Shown here one piece after another: positions 22,641 through 35,200 of a stretch of DNA of 64,000 nucleotides. Numbering within the stretch: position 1 is the first letter of the stretch; every line of letters begins with the position of its first letter. Under the pieces are notes generated by a model that had not been told where the DNA came from, searched no databases, and worked only from the letters and a program-made list of their open reading frames with translations. Source of the DNA: Boesenbergia rotunda (taxonomy: Eukaryota > Streptophyta > Magnoliopsida > Zingiberales > Zingiberaceae); NCBI GenBank assembly GCA_024364735.1, contig JAGFNQ010001124.1:244331-308330 (forward strand). Direction: 5' to 3'. The translations under genes were made by a program, and so were the position numbers.

Positions 22641-23903
22641 ATCTCCCCCTTTTTGATTTATGGCAACCCTAGTTCAAAAAGTTAAGTTTAATCAAAAGCA
22701 TAGAAATCCCTCCCCCTGGAGAGAATCTCCCCCTAGATTTTTCAAAACTTCGTGGGGTTCTAAAAAACTTTACTTAGAATGATTTTGCACTTTGAAAACT
22801 TAATTTTTTGGATACTTTTGAACAATTTTTGATAACTTAAGTTTTAAAGGTACATAGTGGAATTTTTGAAAGCATGAGTTTAGAGTACTTAACAAAAATT
22901 TGAAACTTTAAGTTTAAAGTACTCAACAGTTTGAAAACTCTTAAGTTAAGTACTTAGAAAACTTAAGCACTTAGTAAACTTTTGAAATAATTTATGTACT
23001 TAGTAAATTGAGTTTTAAGTACTTAGTAAATTAAGTTTAAAGTACTTTATGGAAGTTTTGAAAAACTTAAGCTTAAAGTTATGGAAGTTTTGAAAAACTT
23101 AAGCTTAAAGTTCTTATAAAAACTTAGTACTTGATAAACTTAAGTACTTAGTAGGATTTTCTTAAAACAAAAAAACTTAAGTATTTCTTGAAAGGTTTTG
23201 AAAAGCTTTGAAAAATAGCTAACTTTTTGAAAAAAAAATTTGAGAGTTTAAAAAAAATTTGAAAAAATTTGAACTCTCTTTCCTATCTCTCCCCCTTTGT
23301 CATATATCAAAAACAGATAGACATTGTAAAAATTAAATTGCATAAAAGCAATGACTTAAAAAAATGATTTTGCTGTACTGAACCAAGACTTAGACCAACT
23401 CAGTTAATTTTCTCTTGTAGGGACCTGTCTAACCCATTTAGCTACTTACTAACTGTTATAAGCAGTAGTTTTCGCTAGGGTTAGTCAAGTTAAGTGTTTC
23501 TGTTCAAGTTAGATTTTCTAAACTTGACACTTAACTGGATTGCTGTAAAAGTTGTATTTAGTGCCCCAATTACTGCAGATGCACTGACTTAAAGCATCTT
23601 GAATTAAGGCAAAGACCTAAGCATCTCAACCCTTTCTAAGTTATCAATCAAAGTATCCTAAGGTGCTTGTGAGATGCTGGCTTCTAAATCTATAGGTGCA
23701 TGCAGTTCTAGGGTTAGGGCCTAAGCTAAGTCCATTTGCGAAAAAGCCCTAGTTTTGAAAGGGGGTAGTTTTGAAATAAAACTAAGTCGAAAAATAAAAG
23801 AATTTATTTTTAAAACTTTTTCAAAATTAAGTAAGAGCTGATTTTGAAAGAATTTTGAAAGAATTGATTTAAATTGATTAAAAAAACCAATAATGAGCTA
23901 AAT
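22641..23903 (-). other. 3' non-coding region and polypurine tract of copia copy A
   Basis: The tract AAAAAGGGGGAGAT is read on the minus strand from about 22654 to 22641. The rest is AT-rich, with many AAGTACTT, TTAAGCTTAA and ACTTAGTAAA boxes between 22790 and 23300. No ORF; no envelope-like gene. Confidence 0.8.
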
Positions 23904-26900
23904 CTATTCTACTAAGCACAATCCTAACTGCCTTCTTAGTGAGCTGAACTCAGACTCAGGTAATGGTTTTGTGAATATATCAGCTAAGTTGGATTTTGAG
24001 TCTATATGGTTAAGTATTATCTCACCCCTGGCTACATGGTCTCTTACGAAGTGATGTTTAACTTCTATATGTTTTATTCTGGAATGTTGGATTGGGTTCT
24101 TAGTTAGATTGATTGAACTTGTATTGTCAATAAATACCTGAGTTTGGGTGTAGTTGAGCTGGAAGTCCTTAAGAGTGTGCATCATCCATAGAAATTGTGC
24201 TACACATTCTCCTAGGGCTACATACTCAGCTTCAGTTGTGGACAGAGCTACACAGTGTTGTTTTCTGCTGCACCAGCTTACTAGACTATTTTCTAACAGT
24301 TGGCAGCTTCCACTTGTGCTCTTTCTATCTAATTTACAACCAGCATAGTCAGAATCCGAGTATCCTGACAAATTGAAGGTTGAGGTTCTAGGATACCAAA
24401 TCCCTACATTTAGGGTGCCCTTTACATATCTTAATATTCTTTTTAGGGCTGCTAAGTGTGTTTCCTTAGCACAGGTTTGGTATCTAGCACACATCCCTAC
24501 AGCAAAAAGAATGTCAGGTCTGCTGGCTGTAAGGTACAGTAGACTACCTATCATACTTCTATACAGTTTGAGGTCTACTGGCTTACCATCAGGGTCACTA
24601 TCTATTTTTACATTAGTTGCCATGGGGGTATTTATGCTTTTAGAGTTATCCATTTTAAATTTCTTTATTAACTCTTTAGCATATTTGGATTGATGGACGT
24701 AGTTTCCATCTCTAGTTTGTTTGATTTGTAGTCCTAGGAAAAAGGTAAGCTCACCAACCAAGCTCATTTCGAATTCATTTTCCATTATTTTTACAAATTC
24801 TTTTAGGAAGTTTGTGTTGGTGGATCCAAAGATTATATCATCTACGTAAATTTGGGCAATAAATATATCTTTTCTTAGGGTTTTAATAAATAATGTTGAG
24901 TCAATTTGTCCTTGTTTAAATTCTTTAGAGGTTAAGTAAGTTGATAAACGTTCATACCAGGCCCTAGGTGCTTGTTTTAACCCATATAGTGCTTTAGTTA
25001 ATTTGTAAACGTGGTCAGGTTTGTCTAAGTCCTCAAACCTGGGGGGTTGTCCTACGTAAACTTCTTCTTTAAGGAAACCATTTAGGAAGGCTGACTTTAC
25101 ATCCATTTGGTATAGCTTAAATCCTTTATGGGATGCAAAGGCTAGCAACATTCTAATGGACTCAAGTCTAGCTACTGGGGCATATGTTTCATCGTAATCT
25201 AATCCCTCTACTTGACTGAATCCCTTGGCTACTAAGCGGGCTTTGTTTCTAACTATTTCTCCTTGATCGTTTAGTTTATTCCTAAAGACCCACTTAGTGT
25301 CTATGATGGTTTTGCCTTCAGGTTTAGGCACTAGTTCCCAGACTTGGTTTCTCTCAAATTGGGCTAATTCTTCTTGCATAGCTATGATCCAGTCAGGGTC
25401 AGGTAGGGCTTCATCTATAGTTTTGGGTTCTATTTTTGATATCATAGCTATTTGACTAAGGTTTCTATAGGAGGATCTAGTCCTGACTCCTAGAGTTGGA
25501 TCACCCACAATTTGATCGGTTGGGTGACTAAGTCTGGGTTTCTTGGTTCTCCTAGAACTTGGTTCAGCCTCAGGTCCGGCTGGTCGGTTTGGTTCATTGT
25601 TCGATTCGGCTCTTTGGGCTGGTTCATTTGTTGGTTCAGTTGACTCATTAATTGGTTCAATAGTTAGTTCGTTTAAGGATTCAATTAAGGGTTCACTAGT
25701 TTGTTCATTATTTTCTTGATCAGAATTTGATGAAGTTAGGTTTGAATTATCAGATGTTGGGTTGACTTCTTCATCAAATATTAGGTTAGTTGTTTCTTCA
25801 ATTTTCTTAGTTTGTTTGTTGTAAACTCTATAGGCTCTACTTGTGGTTGAGTATCCTAGGAAGATACCTAGGATTGATTTGGATTGAAATTTCCCTAAGT
25901 AGTCTTTGGTGTTTAGGATATGAACTTTGCATCCAAAGACCCTTAGGTAGTGTAGATTTGGGAGCCTATGGTAGTACAGTTCATAGGGTGTTTTGTTGTG
26001 TCGCTTGTTAATCAGAATCCTATTTTGGATGTAACAAGCCGTACTAATCGCTTCTGCCCAATATTGGTTTGCTAAGCTAAATTCGTTGAGCATCGCCCTA
26101 GCGGCTTCTTGTAAGGTTCTATTCCTTCTTTCGATTATCCCATTTTGTTGGGGGGTTCTAGGACATGAAAATTCATGTAAGTACCCATTGACCTTACAGA
26201 ATTCCTCGAACCGCTGATTTTCAAATTCTCCCCCGTGGTCACTCCTAAGTCTTTTAATTTTAGTATCGTTTTGATTTTCAATCAATTTACAGAAATCATT
26301 AAATAGTTTTAATGTTTCATCTTTGGTTTTTAGAAACCTAACCCAGGTAAACCTAGAATAATCATCAACTATTACTAAGCAGTATCGGTTCCCGCTTAGT
26401 GACTTGGCTCCATGTGAATCAAATAGGTCAAGGTGCAGGAGCTCAAGTGTGGTTTGAGTTAGGTCAGATTGAATTAATTTGTGATTGGATTTGATTTGTT
26501 TACCTTGATTACATGATTCACATATTAGGTTTTCATTTTTAATTTTGGGGATACCTTTGATCAGGCCAAGTTGGGTGACTTTTGAGATAGTTCTTAAATT
26601 GGTATGACCTAATCTCCTATGCCAGAGGTTCGATTGTTCTAACTGAGTTAACATACATTTGGGTACTAGGGGAAGGTTTATAGTGTATACATTATTTTTC
26701 CTAGTGCCCTTAAGTATGGTTTCTGGGTCTTGTACATTTCTAATCAAGCAGTCAGAATTGTTGAAAGTGACTATATAACCAGAATCACATAACTGACTTA
26801 TGCTAAGCAGGTTAAAATTGAAGTTTTCAACTAAAAGGACTTTCTTAATAATAAAGTTAGATTTAAGCTCAATATTACCTGACCCAATTACCTTGAGTGT

Positions 26901-27002
26901 AGCATTGTTGCCAAATGCTACTGAGCCTAGGTTCTTGAGCTTGAGTTTGGTGAACTTCAATTTATCTCCAGTCATATGTTTGGAGCAACCGCTATCCAAC
27001 AT
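23904..27002 (-). CDS. Ty1/copia Pol polyprotein, copy A (protease-integrase-RT-RNase H), 1032 codons
   Basis: Order and motifs as in SIRE/Maximus-group copia elements: protease DSGCSKHMTG at the N-terminus; zinc-binding H-H-C-C with LWHRRLGHTN and CESC; integrase D-D-E (LLHLDLFD, RSDHGGEF, NGIIERRN); RT with QMDVKSAFLNG and YVDDIIFGS; RNase H with GYSDSDYAGC and STTEAEYVALGE; end DIFTKPLPESEFSSLRRQLG. The frame is intact from the protease on, but immediately upstream CAA has become TAA (DLD-stop-WMLDSG), so translation from any upstream frame would stop. It differs from copy B by scattered substitutions (PPRFED for PPGFED, KTLRKD for KTLGKD). Probably inactive together with its gag frameshift. 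Confidence 0.9.
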   Translation of the reverse strand: MLDSGCSKHMTGDKLKFTKLKLKNLGSVAFGNNATLKVIGSGNIELKSNFIIKKVLLVENFNFNLLSISQLCDSGYIVTFNNSDCLIRNVQDPETILKGTRKNNVYTINLPLVPKCMLTQLEQSNLWHRRLGHTNLRTISKVTQLGLIKGIPKIKNENLICESCNQGKQIKSNHKLIQSDLTQTTLELLHLDLFDSHGAKSLSGNRYCLVIVDDYSRFTWVRFLKTKDETLKLFNDFCKLIENQNDTKIKRLRSDHGGEFENQRFEEFCKVNGYLHEFSCPRTPQQNGIIERRNRTLQEAARAMLNEFSLANQYWAEAISTACYIQNRILINKRHNKTPYELYYHRLPNLHYLRVFGCKVHILNTKDYLGKFQSKSILGIFLGYSTTSRAYRVYNKQTKKIEETTNLIFDEEVNPTSDNSNLTSSNSDQENNEQTSEPLIESLNELTIEPINESTEPTNEPAQRAESNNEPNRPAGPEAEPSSRRTKKPRLSHPTDQIVGDPTLGVRTRSSYRNLSQIAMISKIEPKTIDEALPDPDWIIAMQEELAQFERNQVWELVPKPEGKTIIDTKWVFRNKLNDQGEIVRNKARLVAKGFSQVEGLDYDETYAPVARLESIRMLLAFASHKGFKLYQMDVKSAFLNGFLKEEVYVGQPPRFEDLDKPDHVYKLTKALYGLKQAPRAWYERLSTYLTSKEFKQGQIDSTLFIKTLRKDIFIAQIYVDDIIFGSTNTNFLKEFVKIMENEFEMSLVGELTFFLGLQIKQTRDGNYVHQSKYAKELIKKFKMDNSKSINTPMATNVKIDSDPDGKPVDLKLYRSMIGSLLYLTASRPDILFAVGMCARYQTCAKETHLAALKRILRYVKGTLNVGIWYPRTSTFNLSGYSDSDYAGCKLDRKSTSGSCQLLENSLVSWCSRKQHCVALSTTEAEYVALGECVAQFLWMMHTLKDFQLNYTQTQVFIDNTSSINLTKNPIQHSRIKHIEVKHHFVRDHVARGEIILNHIDSKSNLADIFTKPLPESEFSSLRRQLGLCLVE

Positions 27003-27930
27003 CCATTAGTCCAAATCTTTATGTTCCTACACATAAAGAGTTTTATTGATTTGGATCCAATTAGAGTTAGAAATAGCTTAAATTGATTTTCACTGACTAG
27101 TCTGTCTCACCCAAATCTAGGGTTGTCAATCACGTTAGCCTTATAGGTTTCGTGAGACAGGTTCTGATAAAGAATTTTTGAAAGCCATGATTTATTTTGA
27201 AAATCTTAATTAATTTTTGAAAACATTTCAATTTATTTTGAAAGGAGATGTTTGAATCTATACTTAACTGAAAATTGTGTTAGATTTGAATTTTACAAAA
27301 AGTAATTTGAATTTGAAACTCAAAAATTGGCTTCCAGGTCTTGGCGAGGCACTACGCCTTCTTTGGCCGTAGCCTTATTGGATCATCAAACCTTTCCTTG
27401 ACAAAGCCGTTTAATGAAGTTTCATTTTTAAGATTAATCTTTGAAAAAGTTCTGGTCTAACTAGTTTGGATTTTGGATCGGTAGCTTCGGCTAGTTTCAC
27501 CAGTCTAAAGAGACCAAGTGAACTTGATCTTATTAGAATTGGTTTCCCTAACGTACTATCATCTCACCTCCACCCAATACTATGTTTTCAAGTTTCAGTT
27601 AAGTTTGTTTTGTCCTTATACTAACCTAAGTCTAAGCATGGTAAATTGCAGAAATTTAAATAAACAATCAAACATGTAATTTGCAATCAAGAATTAAATT
27701 TTTATTTAAGAATAAAAATAGTTTTTAATTTGGCTCCCCTGGACTATAGCCACGATAATAATTAGGCAAGATGTGAATCTTGTCCTTGGGGATCCAATAC
27801 TGATTTGATCCAGTTGGTTTGTTCAGGCACAGTTTAGGTACCCATGCCTGAACTTTACTTCTGGATTGATTCAGTACAGCAAAGTAAGATCTTTGCCGGG
27901 ATTTGGTTCTATAGCCAAGTCCGGATCGAT
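27003..27930 (-). other. gag-pol spacer of copia copy A
   Basis: No continuous frame. Its first 200 bases on the minus strand encode the displaced gag C-terminus seen in frame in copy B. Just before pol the minus strand reads CTCTTTATGTGTAGGA, which resembles a 3' splice site. Confidence 0.6.
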
Positions 27931-29355
27931 TTAGAACGGACTTCTGTTTTTCAAGAATCCATGACCCTTGGACCTAGAAGTGAATTGTTCTAAGACCGTT
28001 CTAAGATCCTTAACCTGAGTTTTCAGGGAGGAGTTCTCTTCCTCAAGTTTTTCAACTTGAGTAGGAGTTCCTTCTTGAACTTTCTCGGCTAAGGATTTAG
28101 AGTCAGCTCCCTCTTTCAGGAGTTTTACTTCTTGTCGGAGGGATTCGACTCGGAGTTTGGCTTTCGCCAGATCTCGAGAAAGATATGAAATTAAATCGTT
28201 TAATTGACTTTTATTGAAACCGCTTACCTTGATTTCGCCATCTTCTGAAAAGGTTAGTATGTCGTCGTCCTTTTCTGACTCTGACTCGGTCCCAACTTCT
28301 TCTGAAGCGGTCAGTGCTAGTAGATTTGACTGGGGTTCTTCTTCTTCTTCTTCTGATGAAGATTCGTCCCAGGTTGCTTGGAGTGCTTTCTTTCTTCTTG
28401 TCTTTTTGTTCTCCTTTAGGTTTGGACACTCCGTCTTGTAGTGGCCCTTCTTCTTGCACTCGTAGCAGGTTACGTTGGGCTTGTTTTTGTTGTTCGCGGG
28501 TTCAGCTGGTTCGTCGTTTCTTCGGCTTGTCCTCCGTGTGTTGGCTTGGTTCTTTAATTTTTTATAGTAGCTTCGGGCCAGTCGGACCAGGTCAGATTGA
28601 TCTCCTTCTTCGTCTTCTGCGTCTGAGTCTGAGTCTGAGTTAGACTCGGGTTCAGGCTGAGTTTTCTTCTTTGTTGATCTTCCAATTTTTCCTGCAACAA
28701 AGGCAATTCCTTTCTCAACCATATTGGAGTTAGTTTGTTCGTGCAGTTCTAATTCGGAAAATAATTCGTCTAATTTAATTTTAGAAAGATCCCTTGAGAC
28801 CTTGTATGCATCTACCATAGATGCCCACAAGGTACTTCTAGGGAAAGCGTTTATGGCATACCTTATTAGGTCACGGTTTTCGACCTTGTGACCTATAGTG
28901 TGAAGACCGTTCATCAATTCTTGTATGCGTGCGTGGAGTTGGGCTGCTGTTTCAGTGTCGGCCATCTTGATGGTGTAGAGTTTGTTCAGGAGCAGATCCC
29001 TCTTACTGATCCTGGTGTCTGACGTTCCTTCATGTAGTTTGATCAGCTTTGCCCACAGCTCCTTTGCACTGTTGAAGGTGCCTACCCGATTCAGCTCTTC
29101 TTTTGTTAATCCGCATTGGAGAGTCTGGGTCGCCTTTGCATCGGCTTCAATTTTGCGCTTTAGGGCGTTGTCCCATTCTGAGTAGGTCTGCCGTACTCCT
29201 TCGGCGTTTTTGGGGATCTCCAGTCCGGACTGGATGATGATCCACATGTCCACCTGAGTTTTCAGGTGGACCTCCATTCGACTTTTCCAGTAGGAAAAGT
29301 CTTCTCCACTGAAGAGTGGAGGTCTGGCGGTGCTAAATCCTTCTTGCATGGCCAT
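27931..29355 (-). pseudogene. Ty1/copia gag, copy A, C-terminal frameshift
   Basis: Begins MAMQEGFSTARPPLFSGEDF, as in copy B. It carries the copia gag core (CGLTKEELNRVGTFNSAKEL), an acidic Ser/Asp tract, and the zinc knuckle CYECKKKGHYKTEC (CX2CX4HX4C). A coiled-coil-like LRVESLRQEVKLL region follows. Small deletions near 27955-27970 shift the frame, so it ends with GHGFLKNRSPF after 474 codons instead of copy B's 550. Gag would form the virus-like particle in the cytoplasm and bind RNA. Confidence 0.85.
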
Positions 29356-29580
29356 TTAATCTGAAACAGAAAACTAACAAAATTTTTTTTCCAAGACTAG
29401 GTCTTGGATTAGTAGTGCGGGATGAATAAAATGAAATAGCGAGGGGTGTTGCACCAACCTCGATTAACGGGTAAAAGAAAATTCGAATGAAATATTTAAA
29501 GAAAATTCGAACGAGAAAAAGAAAATAAAAATCCGAAAAAAAATTTCAAATTGGTGGTTGCACCAAGTTTGAACTTCCCT
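29356..29580 (-). other. 5' leader of copia copy A
   Basis: Untranslated leader between primer site and gag; A/T-rich on both strands. No gene. Confidence 0.7.
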
Positions 29581-29592
29581 ACTCTGATACCA
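29581..29592 (-). other. primer binding site (initiator tRNA-Met), copy A
   Basis: On the minus strand TGGTATCAGAGT, two bases after the LTR end; one mismatch at the last base to the copia consensus TGGTATCAGAGC. Confidence 0.85.
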
Positions 29593-29594
29593 CT

Positions 29595-30940
29595 TGTTGG
29601 ATCGAGAAAACCGATAGAGGGGGGGGTGAATATCGGAAATCGTTCGGATTTATAGAAAAAGCAGTTACGCAGCGGAATGACACAATCAAACGCAAACACA
29701 GTAATTTTACTTGGTTCGGAGCCTAGGTTGACTCCTACTCCAAGGCCCACGGTCGTTGACCGTTTACTTTGGGCAATTCTATATGAGGCGCAATGAAAGT
29801 TTACAAATATTGATTTATAAATACAGTATAGTAAACTTAACAAAAAGAAAGCTCTTCTTTTTACCGACGTCCGATGAATGTTGTCTTTTCCGGAGCAGCG
29901 GGACGTCGTCGGCTCGAGTTGGGAGGTTTCCGAGGCGAGGCGCGAGAGCGGAAGAGCGTAGAAGCGTTGATTGGAAGTCTTGTTCGAAGCTTGGGGTCGA
30001 GGGCCCTTTATATAGGGCCTGGGGCGCCCCCACGTGGCGTTTGATCCGCAACTTGCTCGGNCCACGTGGTGTTTGATCTGCAACTTGCTCGGTCAGCATC
30101 TAATCCCTTTACCTTCGGGATCAGGTTTGACCGGGGCGCCCGGAGCGCTCGGGGCGCCGGATTGACCGGGTCAAACTTCTATCTTCTTGGCTTCGAGGGA
30201 GCTGGTTCGGTAGCTGTCACTGGGGGCGCCCAGCGCAGGGGCGCCGGAGCACGGGGCGCCCGGGAGTTGAGCTGTTGAAGCTGTCTTGCTTTGTTGGTTT
30301 TTGTGTTTACCTTGGGGCGCCCAGGAACTCCGGGCGCCCTGGTCAGCTATTGCCTCATTCCTTTGAGGCTCTCTGAGCTGCAGACACACGTTCCTTCGGT
30401 CCTGCATCCAAGGTTAGTCCAAAACACAATAAAACAATAAATTATTATTTTATTCAGCCTTAGCTATCTTGGTTCTGACTTTGGGCCTCCAAAATGGAAC
30501 CCTAGGTCAAACCGACGCCTACTGTTCCCTCTTCGAGGAACGCGTCCTCACCTACTCCTCTCGGGAGAGTGTACCTGATGCCAACCGTTCCTCTGGTTGG
30601 ACTTTTTCCTGATGGTCCTTTGCCATGTCTTGGATGTCGAGCTGTCCTTCGCCCGGTGCCTAGTATTCCTTCGCTAGGGCTTCAGTCCCAAGCTGTCCTT
30701 CGCCTGGCGCCTAGCAGTCCTTCGCTAGGGCTTTTCATTCTGGCATTCCTTCGCCAGTGCCTAGCAGTCCTTCGCCAGGGCTTTTCATTCTGGCATTCCT
30801 TCGCCAGTGCCTAGCAGTCCTTCGCTAGGGCTTTTTACTTTGCACACTCAAGTGACATGTTAGATGACAATAAGACTTAACTTTTGAACCCTGTTGCCAT
30901 TATCAAAACACAGGTTTGACTTTGGGCTTTTGCACCAACA
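29595..30940 (-). mobile_element. shared middle LTR of the SIRE-like array (array LTR 2)
   Basis: Serves as 5' LTR of copy A and 3' LTR of copy B. It has the same ends and the same minus-strand TATA (complement of 30007-30014) as LTR 1. An N at 30061 joins two copies of a CCACGTGG...CTTGCTCGG stretch, and many G/C homopolymers are one base shorter than in LTRs 1 and 3, so this part is probably poorly assembled. Confidence 0.9.
30061..30061. other. ambiguous base N at an assembly join
   Basis: The N sits between 30029-30060 and 30062-30092, which are near-identical. LTRs 1 and 3 have the sequence only once, and instead have a GGGCGCCCGGGACGTCGGG segment before it that is lost here. Confidence 0.9.
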
Positions 30941-32248
30941 ATCTCCCTTTTTGATTTATGGCAACCTAGTTCAAAAAGTTAAGTTTAATCAAAAGCATAG
31001 AAATCCCTCCCCCTGGAGAGAATCTCCCCCTAGATTTTTCAAAACTTCGTGGGGTTCTAGGTTTTTATAAAAAACTTTACTTAGAATGATTTTGCACTTT
31101 GAAAACTTAATTTTTGGATACTTTTGAACAATTTTTGATAACTTAAGTTTTAAAGGTACATAGTGGAATTTTTGAAAGCATGAGTTTAGAGTACTTAACA
31201 AAAATTTGAAACTTTAAGTTTAAAGTACTCAACAGTTTGAAAACTTTTAAGTTAAGTACTTAGAAAACTTAAGCACTTAGTAAACTTTTGAAATAATTTA
31301 AGTACTTAGTAAATTAAGTTTTAAGTACTTAGTAAATTAAGGTTAAAGTACTTTATGGAGGTTTTGAAAAACTTAAGCTTAAGGTACTTATTGGAAGTTT
31401 TGAAAAACTTAAGCTTAAAGTTATGGAAGTTTTGAAAAACTTAAGCTTAAAGTACTTGATAAACTTAGTACTTGATAAACTTAAGTACTTAGTAAAATTT
31501 TCTTAAAACAAAAAAACTTAAGTATTTCTTGAAAGGCTTTGAAAAGCTTTGAAAAATAGCTAACTTTTTGAAAAAAAAAATTTGAGAGTTTAAAAAAAAT
31601 TTGAAAAAATTTGAACTCTCTTCTTTCCTATCTCTCCCCCTTTGCTATATATCAAAAACAGATAGATATTGCAGGAATTAAATTGCATAAAAGAAATGAC
31701 TTAAAAAAATGATTTTGCTGTACTGAACCAAGACTTAGACCAAATCAGTTAATTTTCTCTTGTAGTGACCTGTCTAACCCATTTAGCTACTTACTAACTG
31801 TTATAAGCAGTAGTTTTTGCTAGGGTTAGTCAAGTTAAGTGTTTCTGTTCAAGTTAGATTTTCTAAACTTGACACTTAACTGGATTGCTGTAAAAGTTGT
31901 ATTTAGTGCCCCAATTACTGCAGATGCACTGACTTAAAGCATCTTGAATTAAGGCAAAGACCTAAGCATCTCAACCCTTTCTAAGTTATCAATCAAAGTA
32001 TCCTAAGGTGCTTGTGAGATGCTGGCTTCTAAATCTATAGGTGCATGCAGTTCTAGGGTTAGGGCCTAAGCTAAGTCCATTTGCGCAAAAGCCCTAGTTT
32101 TGAAAGGGGGTAGTTTTGAAATAAAACTAAGTCGAAAAATAAAAGAATTTATTTTTAAAACTTTTTCAAAATTAAGTAAGAGCTGATTTTGAAAGCATTT
32201 TGAAAGAATTGATTTAAATTGATTAAAAAAACCAATAATGAGCTAAAT
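30941..32248 (-). other. 3' non-coding region and polypurine tract of copia copy B
   Basis: The tract reads AAAAAGGGAGAT on the minus strand (two G fewer than copy A). The AAGTACTT/TTAAGCTTAA-rich region is repeated, with one extra unit of GGAAGTTTTGAAAAACTTAA type near 31380-31440. No ORF. Confidence 0.8.
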
Positions 32249-35200
32249 CTATTCTACTAAGCACAATCCTAACTGCCTTCTTAGTGAGCTGAACTCAGAC
32301 TCAGGTAATGGTTTTGTGAATATATCAGCTAAGTTGGATTTTGAGTCTATATGGTTAAGTATTATCTCACCCCTGGCTACATGGTCTCTTACGAAGTGAT
32401 GTTTAACTTCTATATGTTTTGTTCTGGAATGTTGGATTGGGTTCTTAGTTAGATTGATTGAACTTATATTGTCAATAAATACCTGAGTTTGGGTGTAGTT
32501 GAGCTGGAAGTCCTTAAGAGTGTGCATCATCCATAGAAGTTGTGCTACACATTCTCCTAGGGCTACATACTCAGCTTCAGTTGTGGACAGAGCTACACAG
32601 TGTTGTTTTCTGCTGCACCAACTTACTAGACTATTTCCTAACAGTTGGCAGCTTCCACTTGTGCTCTTTCTATCTAATTTACACCCAGCATAGTCAGAAT
32701 CCGAGTATCCTGACAAATTGAAGGTTGAGGTTCTAGGATACCAAATCCCTACATTTAGGGTGCCCTTTACATATCTTAGTATTCTTTTTAGGGCTGCTAA
32801 GTGTGTTTCCTTAGCACAGGTTTGGTATCTAGCACACATCCCTACAGCAAAAAGAATGTCAGGTCTGCTGGCTGTAAGGTACAGTAGACTACCTATCATA
32901 CTTCTATATAGTTTGAGGTCTACTGGCTTACTATCAGGGTCACTATCTATTTTTACATTAGTTTCCATGGGGGTATTTATGCTTTTAGAGTTATCCATTT
33001 TAAATTTCTTTATTAACTCTTTAGCATATTTGGATTGATGGACGTAGTTTCCATCTCTAGTTTGTTTGATTTGTAGTCCTAGGAAAAAGGTAAGCTCACC
33101 AACCAAGCTCATTTCGAATTCATTTTCCATTATCTTTACAAATTCTTTTAGGAAGTTTGTGTTGGTGGATCCAAAGATTATATCATCTACGTAAATTTGG
33201 GCAATAAATATATCTTTTCCTAGGGTTTTAATAAATAATGTTGAGTCAATTTGTCCTTGTTTAAATTCTTTAGAGGTTAAGTAAGTTGATAAACGTTCAT
33301 ACCAGGCCCTAGGTGCTTGTTTTAACCCATATAGTGCTTTAGTTAATTTGTAAACGTGGTCAGGTTTGTCTAAGTCCTCAAACCCGGGGGGTTGTCCTAC
33401 GTAAACTTCTTCTTTAAGGAAACCATTTAGGAAGGCTGACTTTACATCCATTTGGTATAGCTTAAATCCTTTATGGGATGCAAAGGCTAGCAACATTCTA
33501 ATGGACTCAAGTCTAGCTACTGGGGCATATGTTTCATCGTAATCTAATCCCTCTACTTGACTGAATCCCTTGGCTACTAAGCGGGCTTTGTTTCTAACTA
33601 TTTCTCCTTGATCGTTTAGCTTATTCCTAAAGACCCACTTAGTGTCTATGATGGTTTTGCCTTCAGGTTTAGGCACTAGTTCCCAGACTTGGTTTCTCTC
33701 AAATTGGGCTAATTCTTCTTGCATAGCTATGATCCAGTCAGGGTCAGGTAGGGCTTCATCTATAGTTTTGGGTTCTATTTTTGATATCATAGCTATTTGA
33801 CTAAGGTTTCTATAGGAGGATCTAGTCCTGACTCCTAGAGTTGGATCACCCACAATTTGATCGGTTGGGTGACTAAGTCTGGGTTTCTTGGTTCTCCTAG
33901 AACTTGGTTCAGCCTCAGGTCCGGCTGGTCGGTTTGGTTCATTGTTCGATTCGGCTCTTTGGGCTGGTTCATTTGTTGGTTCAGTTGACTCATTAATTGG
34001 TTCAATAGTTAGTTCGTTTAAGGATTCAATTAAGGGTTCACTAGTTTGTTCATTATTTTCTTGATCAGAATTTGATGAAGTTAGGTTTGGATTATCAGAT
34101 GTTGGGTTGACTTCTTCATCAAATATTAGGTTAGTTGTTTCTTCAATTTTCTTAGTTTGTTTGTTGTAAACTCTATAGGCTCTACTTGTGGTTGAGTATC
34201 CTAGGAAGATACCTAGGATTGATTTGGATTGAAATTTCCCTAAGTAGTCTTTGGTGTTTAGGATATGAACTTTGCATCCAAAGACCCTTAGGTAGTGTAG
34301 ATTTGGGAGCCTATGGTAGTACAGTTCATAGGGTGTTTTGTTGTGTCGCTTGTTAATCAGAATCCTATTTTGGATGTAACAAGCCGTACTAATCGCTTCT
34401 GCCCAATATTGGTTTGCTAAGCTAAATTCGTTGAGCATCGCCCTAGCGGCTTCTTGTAAGGTTCTATTCCTTCTTTCGACTATCCCATTTTGTTGGGGGG
34501 TTCTAGGACATGAAAATTCATGTAAGTACCCATTGACCTTACAGAATTCCTCGAACCGCTGATTTTCAAATTCTCCCCCGTGGTCACTCCTAAGTCTTTT
34601 AATTTTAGTATCGTTTTGATTTTCAATCAATTTACAGAAATCATTAAATAGTTTTAAGGTTTCATCTTTGGTTTTTAGAAACCTAACCCAGGTAAACCTA
34701 GAATAATCATCAACTATTACTAAGCAGTATCGGTTCCCGCTTAGTGACTTGGCTCCATGTGAATCAAATAGGTCAAGGTGCAGGAGCTCAAGTGTGGTTT
34801 GAGTTAGGTCAGATTGAATTAATTTGTGATTGGATTTGGTTTGTTTACCTTGATTACATGATTCACATATTAGGTTTTCATTTTTAATTTTGGGGATACC
34901 TTTGATTAGGCCAAGTTGGGTGACTTTTGAGATAGTTCTTAAATTGGTATGACCTAATCTCCTATGCCAGAGGTTCGATTGTTCTAACTGAGTTAACATA
35001 CATTTGGGTACTAGGGGAAGGTTTATAGTGTATACATTATTTTTCCTAGTGCCCTTAAGCATGGTTTCTGGGTCTTGTACATTTCTAATCAGGCAGTCAG
35101 AATTGTTGAAAGTGACTATATAACCAGAATCACATAACTGACTTATGCTAAGCAGGTTAAAATTGAAGTTTTCAACCAAAAGGACTTTCTTAATAATAAA

